Assembly (NCBI GenBank): GCA_023379605.1
Contig: JAMCQF010000106.1
Span: 1-46,436 of the forward strand
DNA: 46,436 bases
DNA from: Actinomycetota bacterium
Lineage (GTDB): Bacteria; Actinomycetota; Acidimicrobiia; Acidimicrobiales; JAMCQF01
Direction: 5' to 3'
Part shown: one piece after another, positions 25,416-33,799 of the stretch
Numbering within the stretch: the stretch's first letter is position 1
Layout of the letters: every line of letters begins with the position of its first letter
The notes under the pieces: generated by a model
Database searches by the model: none
What the model was told of the DNA's origin: nothing
The model's input: the letters and a program-made list of their open reading frames with translations, nothing else
Program-made: the position numbers and the translations under genes

Positions 25416-27321
25416 CTGCTGGTTCCCTAGGCATCTGCATCTGGGGGTTTCCGAGCTCGAAGGTGCAGTCGGCACCTTGGACGAGGATGGGGCGGTGGGT
25501 CATGACCAGCACGGTCCGGCCAGCTAGGTAGCTCCATAGCGATGAAGCAACCTCCTGCTCGGTCTCTGCATCCAGGTGCTCTGTGGGCTCATCAAGCACG
25601 TAGAGCTTTGCTGGTCGCAGTAGGGCACGTGCCAGCGCGAGCCGCTGGCGCTGGCCGGCAGAGAGTCTCCAGCCACCCTCGCCCAAGACCGTGTCCAAAC
25701 CATTCGGGAGAGCGTTCACCACCTCAGTTGCCCCGGCCGCATCGAGCGCAGCGGCGATCTCTTCACCGCCCGCCTTCGGGGCGGCAAGGCGAAGGTTCTC
25801 GGCCACGCTGGCAGAGAAGATGGTCGGTTCTTGTGGAAGCCAGGAGACCTGCTCTCTCCAGCTCTTGATCGCGATGGTTACCAACCTCTCGCCATCCACT
25901 AGAAGCTGACCGGCATCTGGCTGGACGAAGCCCAAGACAAGCAGGCCGAGCGTGCTCTTTCCCGATCCGCTGGGGCCGACAATGGCGAGGTGGCTACCTG
26001 CCTCGACGGATAGATCCAGCTCAGACAGAGCCGGCTTTTGCCTGCCTGGCCAAGTAAAGCTCACATGCTCCATATGCAGTGACACAGAGCTGGTTCCAGC
26101 TCGACCCAGCTCAGCTGGCTCTGGCAGCACGAGTTGCGGCTTTAGGCGAGAAGGTGAGCTCTCATCAGGGCTCATCTCAGCTATATGTGGGGGGAAAGGC
26201 GCCGCATCGATAGAAATGGCCTGCCTATCGGGTTCCAGGGGTGGTTGCGCAATATGGCCAGGCAGCTCAAGCAGGTCCAGGATCCGCCCAGAGGCCCCCA
26301 CCCCTTCTGCGGCTGAATGGAACTGGCTGGAGGCCCTACGCAGCGGCAGGTACACCTCAGGGGTGAGGAGAAGTATCGCAAGGGCCGGTGCAAGCGATAT
26401 CTGGCCAGAGATAAGCTTCAGACCGAGCACTAGGGCCACCAGAGCCGTGGAGAGAGATGCGAGCAGCTCAAGGACCAGCGAAGAGAGAAACGCGTAGCGA
26501 AGCGTCTGCATGGTCTCCTCGCGCAATTCGTCTGTGATCCTGGCTATGGTTCGTGCCTGGGCCTTTGCACGGCCGAAGAGGCGTAGCGTCGGGAGGCCCT
26601 GGACTACGTCGAGGAAGTGACCGCTCAGCCTCTCGACCCGCTCCCACTGGCGATCCATCCGGCTACGAGCTTCCTGCCCGAGCAGGAACATGAACACGGG
26701 TATAAGCCCAAGGGTGACGCACAGGATCAAAGCCGAGAGCCAGTCGGCTGTGATGACCCAGGCAACTATCACAGCCGGTGCCACCACGGCCAGTATGAGC
26801 TGGGGCAGGTACCGTGCGAAGTAGCCGTCCAGCCCGTCCAGCCCGTGCGTGGCTGTAACGGCGATCTGGCCTGTACGCTCCCCAGCTAGCCAGACCGGCC
26901 CGCGCTCTGTGATGGCTCCAAGCAGCCGCCTGCGAAGCGAGCTTTTGACCTTTGAGCTGCCATCTTGGGCTTGCACCTCTCCAAGCTGGGCGAGAAGGGC
27001 CCTACCTACCACGGCGATCCCCAAGGTCATAAAATCTCCACCAGTTGCGAGCAACCCGCGGTTGCCCAAGAAGACCTTGGTGACAATGGAGGCCAGGGTC
27101 ACGGCTTGGACGACGAGAAAGGCTGTTTGCCCAGCGCCTATGGCACCTGCTGCCAAGACAGCCAGACGTGCCGGTGCTGCCTCACGCAGGAGCCTCCTGT
27201 CAAGGGTGGAGCCACGGCTCGACTGCGGTGGCTGCGAAGCGGTCTTGCCCGTGGGGAGATGGTTGTCCCTGTCAAGGGTTGAGCCACGGCTCGACTGCGG
27301 ATCAGCCTTGGGAGTGCTCAC
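25408..27321 (-). CDS. cydD: Thiol reductant ABC exporter, CydD subunit
   Basis: This is the partner of CydC, 637 aa. The transmembrane domain runs from about residue 50 (RLAVLAAGAIGAGQTAFLVVQ) and includes the family loop DGLDGYFARYLPQLILAVVAP. The ATPase has Walker A GPSGSGKSTLG, signature LSAGQRQRLALARAL, Walker B LYVLDEPTEHLD and switch His in VMTHRP. The N-terminus is odd: two copies of PQSSRGSTLDR, encoded by a 32-33-bp DNA duplication, precede the first helix, which makes the start (GTG at 27321) and the function of this leader uncertain. It lies 21 bp after cydB and overlaps cydC. Confidence 0.91.
   Translation of the reverse strand: MSTPKADPQSSRGSTLDRDNHLPTGKTASQPPQSSRGSTLDRRLLREAAPARLAVLAAGAIGAGQTAFLVVQAVTLASIVTKVFLGNRGLLATGGDFMTLGIAVVGRALLAQLGEVQAQDGSSKVKSSLRRRLLGAITERGPVWLAGERTGQIAVTATHGLDGLDGYFARYLPQLILAVVAPAVIVAWVITADWLSALILCVTLGLIPVFMFLLGQEARSRMDRQWERVERLSGHFLDVVQGLPTLRLFGRAKAQARTIARITDELREETMQTLRYAFLSSLVLELLASLSTALVALVLGLKLISGQISLAPALAILLLTPEVYLPLRRASSQFHSAAEGVGASGRILDLLELPGHIAQPPLEPDRQAISIDAAPFPPHIAEMSPDESSPSRLKPQLVLPEPAELGRAGTSSVSLHMEHVSFTWPGRQKPALSELDLSVEAGSHLAIVGPSGSGKSTLGLLVLGFVQPDAGQLLVDGERLVTIAIKSWREQVSWLPQEPTIFSASVAENLRLAAPKAGGEEIAAALDAAGATEVVNALPNGLDTVLGEGGWRLSAGQRQRLALARALLRPAKLYVLDEPTEHLDAETEQEVASSLWSYLAGRTVLVMTHRPILVQGADCTFELGNPQMQMPREPADG
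27196..27300. repeat. Direct duplication in the 5' end of cydD
   Basis: A stretch of about 33 bp, including GAGCCACGGCTCGACTGCGG, occurs at 27196-27228 and again at 27267-27300, with one G/T difference (period 71). Each copy contains the small inverted repeat GAGCC-AC-GGCTC. The frame of cydD is kept and the protein gains a repeated PQSSRGSTLDR. Confidence 0.88.
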
Positions 27322-27342
27322 GCCTTTGGCGGCCTGGGCGCG

Positions 27343-28500
27343 TCAGGATCCTTCTGCGGGCGCCATGGGATCAGCCTTGTCAGGCACCGGTCCGACCTTT
27401 TCGCTGGATGGCACGGTGGTGGCCACACCGCCAGGTGGTGGCCCAGCGGCAGCGGATGTGCCAAGCGGTGGTTGCTCTGTTGGCCGCATCACCCGCTTGC
27501 GGAACACCCAGTAGGACCAGCCCTGGTACAGCAGGACTATGGGAGCGAAGATACCTGCAACTATGGTCATAACGACCAGGGTGTAGTGAGCCGACGCTGT
27601 GTTGACTATCGTAAGGTCATAGGCTGGCGAGACGCTCGATACCATGACACGCGGGTACAGGTTCAACAGCAGCGTCCCTACCGTCAAGATGATGGCGAGC
27701 CCGGTGGAAAGGAAAGCCCAACCATCCAGGTGCTCGCTCACGAGCCACGCTGTTGAGATCACCGCCACGATGGCAAGAAGCGGGATGAATGATGGCACTA
27801 TGCCTGTGTCATGAGCCCCGATGGCATTGGAAAATGTCCACGACAGAAACGCTATCACAGCAGCTATTGCAACTGGTGCGATACGCCTAGCAGCGCTTCG
27901 AGCGCGCTCGCGTAGGTCTCCTGTAGTCCTAAGCGATACGAAAGTGGACCCATGCAGGCAAAACAGTGCCAATAGGGTTATCCCGCCCAGGATCGAGTAC
28001 GGGGTAAGCAGGTGCCAGAACCCGGCTACATAGCGGCCGTCCTTGCCTATCGGGACCCCAGCTACGAAGTCGGCAAATGCCACGCCCCAAAGTATCGACG
28101 GCAATAGGCTTCCCCAGAAGATCGCACGGTCCCATGAAGCCCGCCAGGCAGGGGCACGGTTGTGGTTGCGGAACTCGAAGGCGACCCCTCTTACTATAAG
28201 GGCGAGCAGGATCAAAAGGAGCGGAAGGTAAAAGCCCGAGAAGAGCAGGGCATACCAGCGGGGAAATGCAGCAAAGGTCGCCCCGCCCGCCACTATTAGC
28301 CACACCTCGTTGCCATCCCAGACCTGCCCAAAGGTGTTAAGCAGCACCCTACGATCGAGATCGTCCTTGGCAATGAACGGGAGCAGGATGCCCACTCCGA
28401 AGTCGAACCCTTCGAGGAAGAAGTACATGAGCCACATGACGCCTATGAGCATGAACCAGAAGACCTGGAGTGTCCCAGGATGGATTGCACCTACAACCAT
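27343..28500 (-). CDS. cydB: Cytochrome bd ubiquinol/menaquinol oxidase subunit II
   Basis: This is the structural partner of CydA in the bd-type terminal oxidase, about 385 aa with eight to nine hydrophobic helices. The characteristic N-terminus MYFFLEGFDFGVGILLPF, then LLNTFGQVWDGNEVWLIVAGGATFAAFPRWYA, and AYDLTIVNTASAHYTL near the C-terminus identify CydB. The C-terminal 50 residues are a Pro/Gly-rich cytoplasmic tail. The ORF extends to 28536; ATG 28500 (MVVGAIHPG) or 28509 are likely starts. It follows cydA by about 40 bp and precedes cydD by 21 bp. Confidence 0.94.
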   Translation of the reverse strand: MVVGAIHPGTLQVFWFMLIGVMWLMYFFLEGFDFGVGILLPFIAKDDLDRRVLLNTFGQVWDGNEVWLIVAGGATFAAFPRWYALLFSGFYLPLLLILLALIVRGVAFEFRNHNRAPAWRASWDRAIFWGSLLPSILWGVAFADFVAGVPIGKDGRYVAGFWHLLTPYSILGGITLLALFCLHGSTFVSLRTTGDLRERARSAARRIAPVAIAAVIAFLSWTFSNAIGAHDTGIVPSFIPLLAIVAVISTAWLVSEHLDGWAFLSTGLAIILTVGTLLLNLYPRVMVSSVSPAYDLTIVNTASAHYTLVVMTIVAGIFAPIVLLYQGWSYWVFRKRVMRPTEQPPLGTSAAAGPPPGGVATTVPSSEKVGPVPDKADPMAPAEGS

Positions 28501-28542
28501 GGCGATCATCCCTTCCCTTGAAGGTGTCCTTGGCAAGCGGTC

Positions 28543-29961
28543 TTAGTAGACAAGCTCTGGGACCTCTGTGCGCGTGCCTGTCTCGCTACCGGCCTCAGGC
28601 TCCTTGGGCTCATCTGGGGGAGTCTTGGCAGTTTTCACCATAAGGCCTATCTCTACTACAGCGAGTATGGAGTACACGCCGGCAAATACAGCAAAGCTTG
28701 TCCCGATATATCCTGTACCGATGTGTGATACAGCCTTTGAGGTCTTGAGCAGACCGTAGACCACCCAGGGTTGGCGACCCATCTCCGTGAAGATCCAGCC
28801 GAAGGTATTGGCGAGGAACGGCACCGGAATGCACCAGACCAGCGCCCAGAGGAACCAGCGCTTCTTCTCCAGGCGCTTTTTCTTGAGCAGCCACAGTCCC
28901 CATAGCCCTACTCCCAGCATCAAGAACCCAAGGCCCACCATGAGGCGGAAGGTCCAGTAGGTGACCCAGATGATCGGCTCGTAGTTGCCTGGGCCGTACT
29001 TCTTCACCTCTGCGGCCTGGACGTTGTCTATGCCGAGCACCTTTCCGTCCCAGGAGCGGTCTGCCAGCACCGAGAGCAGATGGGGCAGGCGGATCTGGAA
29101 GATGGGCTGGCCCGAAAGGTTGCCGATGGTTAGCAGCGAGAAGCTGGCACCGTCCTGGGTGTGGTAGAGAGCCTCGGCCGAGGCCATCTTCATTGGCTGC
29201 TCCTTGGTCATCAGCTGGGCCTGGCTGTCACCGAACCAGATAGTGCCCAGGATCGCGATGAACCCGACCACCAGTGCCACGCGCAACGAGCGGCCGAAGA
29301 TCTCCTGGGAGCGGTTGTGCAGGAGCTGCCATGCGCTCACGCCGAGGACGAAGAACGCACCCGTAGTGTAGGCTGCGAGGACCACGTGGGTGAACTGGCC
29401 GAGCAGGGTTGGGTTGGTCATGACCGCCCAGAAGTCCACCATGACAGCTTGGTGGGTCTTGGGGTCTATCTTGTAGCCCACAGGATGCTGCATCCAGGCG
29501 TTGGCAGAGAGGATGAAGTAGGCAGAGACCGTAGTGCCAAAGGCCACCAGCCATATGGAGATGAGGTGGATCCTGGGCGAGACACGCCCGCGCCCGAAGA
29601 TCCAAATTCCAATGAAGGTGGACTCCAAAAAGAATGCCAGCAGCCCTTCCATGGCCAGAGGTGGCCCGAAAATATTGCCCACAAAGGTTGAGAAGTGCGA
29701 CCAGTCCATGCCGAACTGGAATTCCTGGACGATGCCAGTGACCACGCCGATTGCAAAGTTGATGAGGAAGAGCTTTCCCCACCAGCGCGCCATGGAATCC
29801 CAGTGGGGCTTACCGCTGCGGTAAGCGGCTGTCTGCATGATCGCGACTATGAGAGCCAGGCCGATGGTGAGCGGGACGAAGAGGAAGTGGTAGATGGTGG
29901 TAACACCGAACTGCCACCGTGCCAGGGTCACCGGGGCTACGCCGGCAGCAAGCGGGAGCAT
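28543..29961 (-). CDS. cydA: Cytochrome bd oxidase subunit I
   Basis: This is the quinol-oxidising, haem-bearing subunit of the bd oxidase, 472 aa. The haem b595 ligand is His25 in TTIYHFLFVPLT and the b558 ligand is His192 in GQFTHVVLAAYTT, with the second b558 ligand a Met late in the protein (the GLGFLMLGVG region). The conserved acidic pair lies in MEGLLAFFLESTFIG, and the quinol segment includes GNLSGQPIFQIRLPHLLSV. The length points to the short-Q-loop class usual in actinobacteria. It is the first gene of cydABDC. The 165-bp upstream spacer is shared with the divergent YgaP-type gene; no clear Rex or Fnr box was recognised. Confidence 0.95.
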   Translation of the reverse strand: MLPLAAGVAPVTLARWQFGVTTIYHFLFVPLTIGLALIVAIMQTAAYRSGKPHWDSMARWWGKLFLINFAIGVVTGIVQEFQFGMDWSHFSTFVGNIFGPPLAMEGLLAFFLESTFIGIWIFGRGRVSPRIHLISIWLVAFGTTVSAYFILSANAWMQHPVGYKIDPKTHQAVMVDFWAVMTNPTLLGQFTHVVLAAYTTGAFFVLGVSAWQLLHNRSQEIFGRSLRVALVVGFIAILGTIWFGDSQAQLMTKEQPMKMASAEALYHTQDGASFSLLTIGNLSGQPIFQIRLPHLLSVLADRSWDGKVLGIDNVQAAEVKKYGPGNYEPIIWVTYWTFRLMVGLGFLMLGVGLWGLWLLKKKRLEKKRWFLWALVWCIPVPFLANTFGWIFTEMGRQPWVVYGLLKTSKAVSHIGTGYIGTSFAVFAGVYSILAVVEIGLMVKTAKTPPDEPKEPEAGSETGTRTEVPELVY

Positions 29962-30082
29962 GGCGGAGCTGTAGCGTGTTTGGACGGCGATGGCTAGGGT
30001 CCAAAGTCCCTAACAGGGTGCCTGATAGGCCACAGGCTCTGGGTGCCGGTGCGCCGCGAGGGATCTGTATCCTTTTTCCGTA

Positions 30083-30114
30083 CTTGATCGTCTTAGTTGT
30101 GTAACTCGATCAAG
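30083..30114 (+). promoter_or_regulatory. Inverted repeat touching the ribosome binding site of the YgaP-type gene
   Basis: CTTGATCG at 30083-30090 and CGATCAAG at 30107-30114 are exact complements, and between them AGTT-GTGT-AACT forms an inner stem. The right arm ends in AAG, the first bases of AAGGAGG, so in RNA the hairpin could partly mask the Shine-Dalgarno sequence. As DNA it could be an operator in the cydA/YgaP divergent region. Confidence 0.5.
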
Positions 30115-30126
30115 GAGGTTGGAGAG

Positions 30127-30399
30127 ATGAAGATCACAAAGAATGTAGGAACTGCAGATCGCCTGCTCAGGACTTTCGTAGTGACTCCTGCGGCAATAGC
30201 AGGGGCATTGGTTCTAGGAGCAGGATCTGCTGGCGGCATCGTCTTGTGGGTGGTTGCAGGTGTGATGCTTGCTACTGCTGCGAGCGGCTACTGCCCAGCT
30301 TTTGCAGTTTTCGGTATAGATACCTGTGGAAAGCGGGGATGCAATCCTGGTGGCAAGGATGCCAAAGACGCAAAGAGCCAGCTTAGGCACGCAGCGTGA
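30127..30399 (+). CDS. Small YgaP-type membrane protein (DUF2892)
   Basis: This 90-aa protein starts MKITKNVGTADRLLRT and has two hydrophobic helices (about 15-33 and 36-55). It carries the family ending SGYCPAFAVFGIDTC, with a Cys before Pro in the second-helix end. The domain is found alone or fused to rhodanese (YgaP), and often near sulfur or respiratory genes. The Cys-rich tail (DTCGKRGCNPGG) may add a redox or metal function (inference). AAGGAGG and GGAGAG precede the ATG at 30127; the track start at 30097 is not needed. Confidence 0.85.
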   Translation: MKITKNVGTADRLLRTFVVTPAAIAGALVLGAGSAGGIVLWVVAGVMLATAASGYCPAFAVFGIDTCGKRGCNPGGKDAKDAKSQLRHAA

Positions 30400-30466
30400 G
30401 GTTATGCCAGTTGTAGGCTCCCAGTCATGATGAGAGCAGGACAACTTGACTGAAGAGGACGTGGGC

Positions 30467-31330
30467 ATGGCTGGAGAAGTTGGTCGGCTGCCTACGTCCT
30501 CTTTGGCGTGCGGGGCCTGCGGAATTGAAGTTGACCAGCTGGCTCAGCTGGCTGTCGATTATTCCGATTCGCTGTATCGCTTTGCGCGCTCGCTTGTGCG
30601 GTCATCTGAGCAGGCCGAAGATCTGGTGCAGCAGACCTTTGAAAGGGCACTTGTCCACCGGGACCAGTTCAAGGGTGGCTCGGCGATCAGCTGGCTTAAG
30701 AAGATACTCCACAATCTCGTCATAGATTCAGCGCGCCATTCGAGCTTTGAAATGCCAGTTGAGGGCGAAGCGCTTGCTTCTCAAGTCGAGGCACACTGGA
30801 TGGATAGCTCCTATAGCGTGGATCCCCAGGTGGTACTCGAGCGAGCAGAGGCAAAAGACCGCCTTGAGGAAGCGCTGATCAGGGTTCCTTACGGCTATAG
30901 GGCGGTCGTGGTGCTCCATGACGAGGAGGGATTAACGCTCAAGGAGATAGCAGATCTCATGAGCCTTGGCCTTCCTGCTGTCAAGCAGCGATTGAGGAGA
31001 GGAAGGATGATGGTGGTTAGCGCACTTGCTGAAGGAGACGAGCGTAGAGAGGCGCTAGTTGATGTCCCTATGACATGCTGGTCTGCCAGGCATGAGGTTT
31101 CTGACTACATAGATGGAGACCTTGGCTCCAGCGAACGGCTTCGCTTGGAGGCTCATCTTGCGCAGTGCCCGACATGCCCACCACTGTACGCGGCCCTGGT
31201 TGGGGTCAAAGCAGAGCTCGGGCGGCTGAGGGATCCAGACAGCGTCATCCCGCCACAGATGGCTGGAAAGTTGGCAGAGAAGATAAGAGCTGAGGGAAGC
31301 TCAAGGTCGCAGCCAGCCGAGCACGGGTGA
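30467..31330 (+). CDS. ECF sigma factor fused to a zinc-finger anti-sigma-like domain
   Basis: Residues about 32-100 of the track ORF are sigma-70 region 2 (DYSDSLYRFARSLVRSSEQAEDLVQQTFERAL, then ISWLKKILHNLVIDSAR). Residues about 135-195 are region 4 with a helix-turn-helix (GLTLKEIADLMSLGLPAVKQRLRRGR). A C-terminal domain follows (from about 208), with Cys211 and the anti-sigma zinc pattern HLAQCPTC (His-x3-Cys-x2-Cys). In most ECF systems this ZAS/zf-HC2 domain is a separate anti-sigma protein. Fused here, it could act as an intramolecular redox or metal switch (inference). An additional CGAC pair lies near the N-terminus. The ATG at 30467 (MAGEVG) is preferred over the TTG at 30446. It lies 68 bp after the YgaP-type gene in the same direction. 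Confidence 0.87.
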   Translation: MAGEVGRLPTSSLACGACGIEVDQLAQLAVDYSDSLYRFARSLVRSSEQAEDLVQQTFERALVHRDQFKGGSAISWLKKILHNLVIDSARHSSFEMPVEGEALASQVEAHWMDSSYSVDPQVVLERAEAKDRLEEALIRVPYGYRAVVVLHDEEGLTLKEIADLMSLGLPAVKQRLRRGRMMVVSALAEGDERREALVDVPMTCWSARHEVSDYIDGDLGSSERLRLEAHLAQCPTCPPLYAALVGVKAELGRLRDPDSVIPPQMAGKLAEKIRAEGSSRSQPAEHG

Positions 31331-31370
31331 GCCAGCGGTATGCCAGCCAGAGGTTGGAGCGCTGGAGGTG

Positions 31371-32789
31371 TTATCCAGCTACTGCGCGTGCGGCGCGCGA
31401 GATGCCCTCTGCTGCCATCGGGTGCTGATCGGCAAAGCGTGCCATCTCGTAAGCGCTCATCCCCATCGCAACTGCGATGCCTATCTCGCCTACCAGCTGG
31501 GCAGCGTCTATTCCCACCACCCAGCCCCCTACAAGGCGCAGGCTGTGCTCTTCGAAGAAGAGCCGTATCTCGCCGTAAGTTTCATCAAGGATCTGAGCAC
31601 GCGAGTCCACCTCGAGAGGATAGGCGCTCTCCACAACCGATATAGCGTTCTTTTTGGCGCTGGCCCGGGTCAGCCCTACATAGGATCCTTCCGGGCTGGT
31701 GAAGATCGTGGTAGGAACTGAATTGAAGTCCATGCGGTCCACCGCACGATCACCTGCAAGGATGTTATGGGCAGCGACCAGTGACTGGCGCACTGCTGAG
31801 TGGAAGAGCATGGACCTGCCGTTCACGTCTCCTGGGGCATAGATGTGGCTGAGAGCTGTCTGCATGGTCGGCTGTACACCCAGGCCATGTCCTTCCAGCG
31901 TGAGGCCTATCTCAGCTGCTCCCTGAGGGATCACCGGCTGCCGGCCCACCGCCATCAGCACCTGATCAGCATCTAGGTAACTCGCAGCGCCGTTGTGCTC
32001 GTAGGAGACCTTGAAGCCGTCTCTCGATGACTGGATCGCAGAGACCTTCGCCCCGAGCTCCACTTTGATCCCAGGATCGAGGCCCGCTACCAGCAGGCTT
32101 GTGAAGTCAGGGTCCATCCCGGAAAGGAGCTCATCCAATGCCTCCAGGATGGTCACCTCGCTTCCAAGAGCATGGAACATGCAGGCCACCTCCAAGCCAA
32201 TATAGCCCCCGCCTATTACCGCCAACCGGTGTGGCAGCGAGGTGACCGATGCACCGAGCTTGAATATATCGTGACTTGTCACACATAGCTCCGCTCCGGG
32301 GATCTTGGGGACCAGTACGTCACTGCCAGTTGCCACTATTAGATGGTCTGCACGAAAGAGCTCCTTGCCAGATGGGCCGTCAATCTCCACCGTATGTGGA
32401 TCGATAATCCTGGCCGTTCCTCCCAGGAGCTGGAGGTGGTCGGATAGCTCTGCCAGCTCAGCATCGTGCTGGCGATAGCGAGTCTGCTGTACATGGTCCT
32501 TGTGCTCGAGCACTGCCTTGTAGTCGACCACACTGCCACCACCTGCCCGGTTCGCACCCAAGAGAACCGGGTCAAGGCCGATGCGACTCGCGCCGGCTAT
32601 GGAGCGCCTGCGGAGCTCTGCCACCTCCCTTACGGCTTTGGATGGTACGCACCCTTCAGCCAGGCAGTTGCCGCTCATGACCCCCTTTGTGTCCGCCATT
32701 ACCACTTGATGCCCTGCTCGTGCCAGTGCGAAGGCCGCAGGGTAGGCGCCTCCTCCGGCTCCAAGGGTGAGAGTGTGTACTGTCTTCAT
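31371..32789 (-). CDS. Dihydrolipoamide dehydrogenase-like flavoprotein disulfide reductase
   Basis: This FAD/NAD-dependent disulfide oxidoreductase has 472 aa from the ATG at 32789, which has AAGGAG nine nt upstream; the 84-residue extension in the track is not supported. The FAD site is LTLGAGGGAYPAAFALARAG, the redox disulfide is Cys42/Cys47 in NCLAEGCVPSK, the NAD site is LAVIGGGYIGLEVACMFHALG, and the active-site His-Glu is in FADQHPMAAE. These fit lipoamide dehydrogenase or a close relative such as mercuric/coenzyme A disulfide reductases. No E1/E2 or glycine-cleavage genes are adjacent, so its partner is unknown. It is divergent from the XRE-PPOX gene, and operator-like repeats lie between them. 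Confidence 0.87.
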   Translation of the reverse strand: MKTVHTLTLGAGGGAYPAAFALARAGHQVVMADTKGVMSGNCLAEGCVPSKAVREVAELRRRSIAGASRIGLDPVLLGANRAGGGSVVDYKAVLEHKDHVQQTRYRQHDAELAELSDHLQLLGGTARIIDPHTVEIDGPSGKELFRADHLIVATGSDVLVPKIPGAELCVTSHDIFKLGASVTSLPHRLAVIGGGYIGLEVACMFHALGSEVTILEALDELLSGMDPDFTSLLVAGLDPGIKVELGAKVSAIQSSRDGFKVSYEHNGAASYLDADQVLMAVGRQPVIPQGAAEIGLTLEGHGLGVQPTMQTALSHIYAPGDVNGRSMLFHSAVRQSLVAAHNILAGDRAVDRMDFNSVPTTIFTSPEGSYVGLTRASAKKNAISVVESAYPLEVDSRAQILDETYGEIRLFFEEHSLRLVGGWVVGIDAAQLVGEIGIAVAMGMSAYEMARFADQHPMAAEGISRAARAVAG

Positions 32790-32979
32790 TTGCAACCGCT
32801 CCTTGTTAGTGCCATCAAGTGACACCCGGCTGGCGGAAACGAACTTAGCCAGTCCGCGAGCCGCTGCGCCGGATGGATCTGCCTGTTGTGAGGCTAGCTG
32901 GTCGCTTCCGCTGGATCTATCCGCAAGGCCCAAGAGTGAAGGGAACCCCACGGTTAAAACAGCGGAACTAGCCTGACAA

Positions 32980-33024
32980 AAGTGGGAAGCTCTCACTTGC
33001 TGGCAGCACAGCTGCTTAAGTGAG
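32980..33024. promoter_or_regulatory. Operator-like repeats between the flavoprotein and XRE-PPOX genes
   Basis: Three copies of one heptamer occur in alternating orientation: AAGTGGG (32980-32986), CTCACTT (32992-32998) and AAGTGAG (33018-33024). The first two form an imperfect 19-bp palindrome. They lie 54-98 bp upstream of the XRE-PPOX start. Binding by its own helix-turn-helix domain is a natural guess but is inference. Confidence 0.42.
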
Positions 33025-33077
33025 GCTATGGGACTGCTCAACTGTGAGATCGGTTCAATTGGGAAGATGGGAGAGGA

Positions 33078-33773
33078 ATGCCAAGCGAAGATCCCCCTAT
33101 AACAGGTGGAGCAAGTTCAGATGATCCAGGAGACCTTGGACGGCGTGTGGCGGAGCGGAGGCGTGAGCTGGGGCTGAGCAGGGAGGAAGTTGCCCAAAGG
33201 GCAGGGATGGACCCTACTTATGTGGCATACTTAGAAGGCCAGCCCAGCGCCCGCCCAGAGCACTCGACGCTGTTTCGCTTGGCTGTGGCACTTGAGACTA
33301 CGGTGCCAAAGCTCCAGGGTGCAGGGACGGGTTGGCCACCGGGAGCTTCCGTCCTTCCAGCAGGCACTCCCGTCTTCGAGGTCATGACAGACCAGGAGTG
33401 CATGGGCCATATCCGTCTCGGAGGAATAGGACGGCTCGTGTTCGACGACGAGCGTGGCCCTGTGGCACTGCCTGTCAACTTCAGGATGCTCGGAGACGAC
33501 CTGGTGTTTCGCACAGGTGAGGGTTCGATCGCTGCTGGGATCAGAGCGGGGAAGAAGGTCAGCTTGGAGGTAGACCACCTAGATGATGCCCTAGGAGAGG
33601 GATGGAGCGTGCTCATCACAGGAAAGGCTTATGAGGTAACCGACCCCAAGGAGATAGGTCAAGTTAACGAGGTGGGCATAGAGCCATGGGCTGGAGGAGA
33701 TCGTCACGTCGTGGTTCGCTTGGTGCCAACACAGATCACAGGCCGAGAGATCCGTCGTAGGCTCCAAGCTTGA
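33078..33773 (+). CDS. XRE helix-turn-helix fused to a pyridoxamine 5'-phosphate oxidase-like flavin-binding domain
   Basis: Residues about 20-75 form an XRE/Cro helix-turn-helix (LGRRVAERRRELGLSREEVAQRAGMDPTYVAYLEG). Residues about 100-228 are a PPOX split-barrel: FEVMTDQECMGHIRLGGIGRLVFDDERGPVALPVNF, then VSLEVDHLDDALGEGWSVLITGKA and the ending VVVRLVPTQITGREI. The barrel usually binds FMN or F420, so the protein is a candidate redox-sensing transcription regulator. Such fusions occur in actinobacteria. GGGAGAGG lies just before the ATG. It probably controls itself and possibly the divergent flavoprotein (inference). Confidence 0.86.
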   Translation: MPSEDPPITGGASSDDPGDLGRRVAERRRELGLSREEVAQRAGMDPTYVAYLEGQPSARPEHSTLFRLAVALETTVPKLQGAGTGWPPGASVLPAGTPVFEVMTDQECMGHIRLGGIGRLVFDDERGPVALPVNFRMLGDDLVFRTGEGSIAAGIRAGKKVSLEVDHLDDALGEGWSVLITGKAYEVTDPKEIGQVNEVGIEPWAGGDRHVVVRLVPTQITGREIRRRLQA

Positions 33774-33799
33774 GCAGAGCTCTAGCAGGTTTCAGGGGC

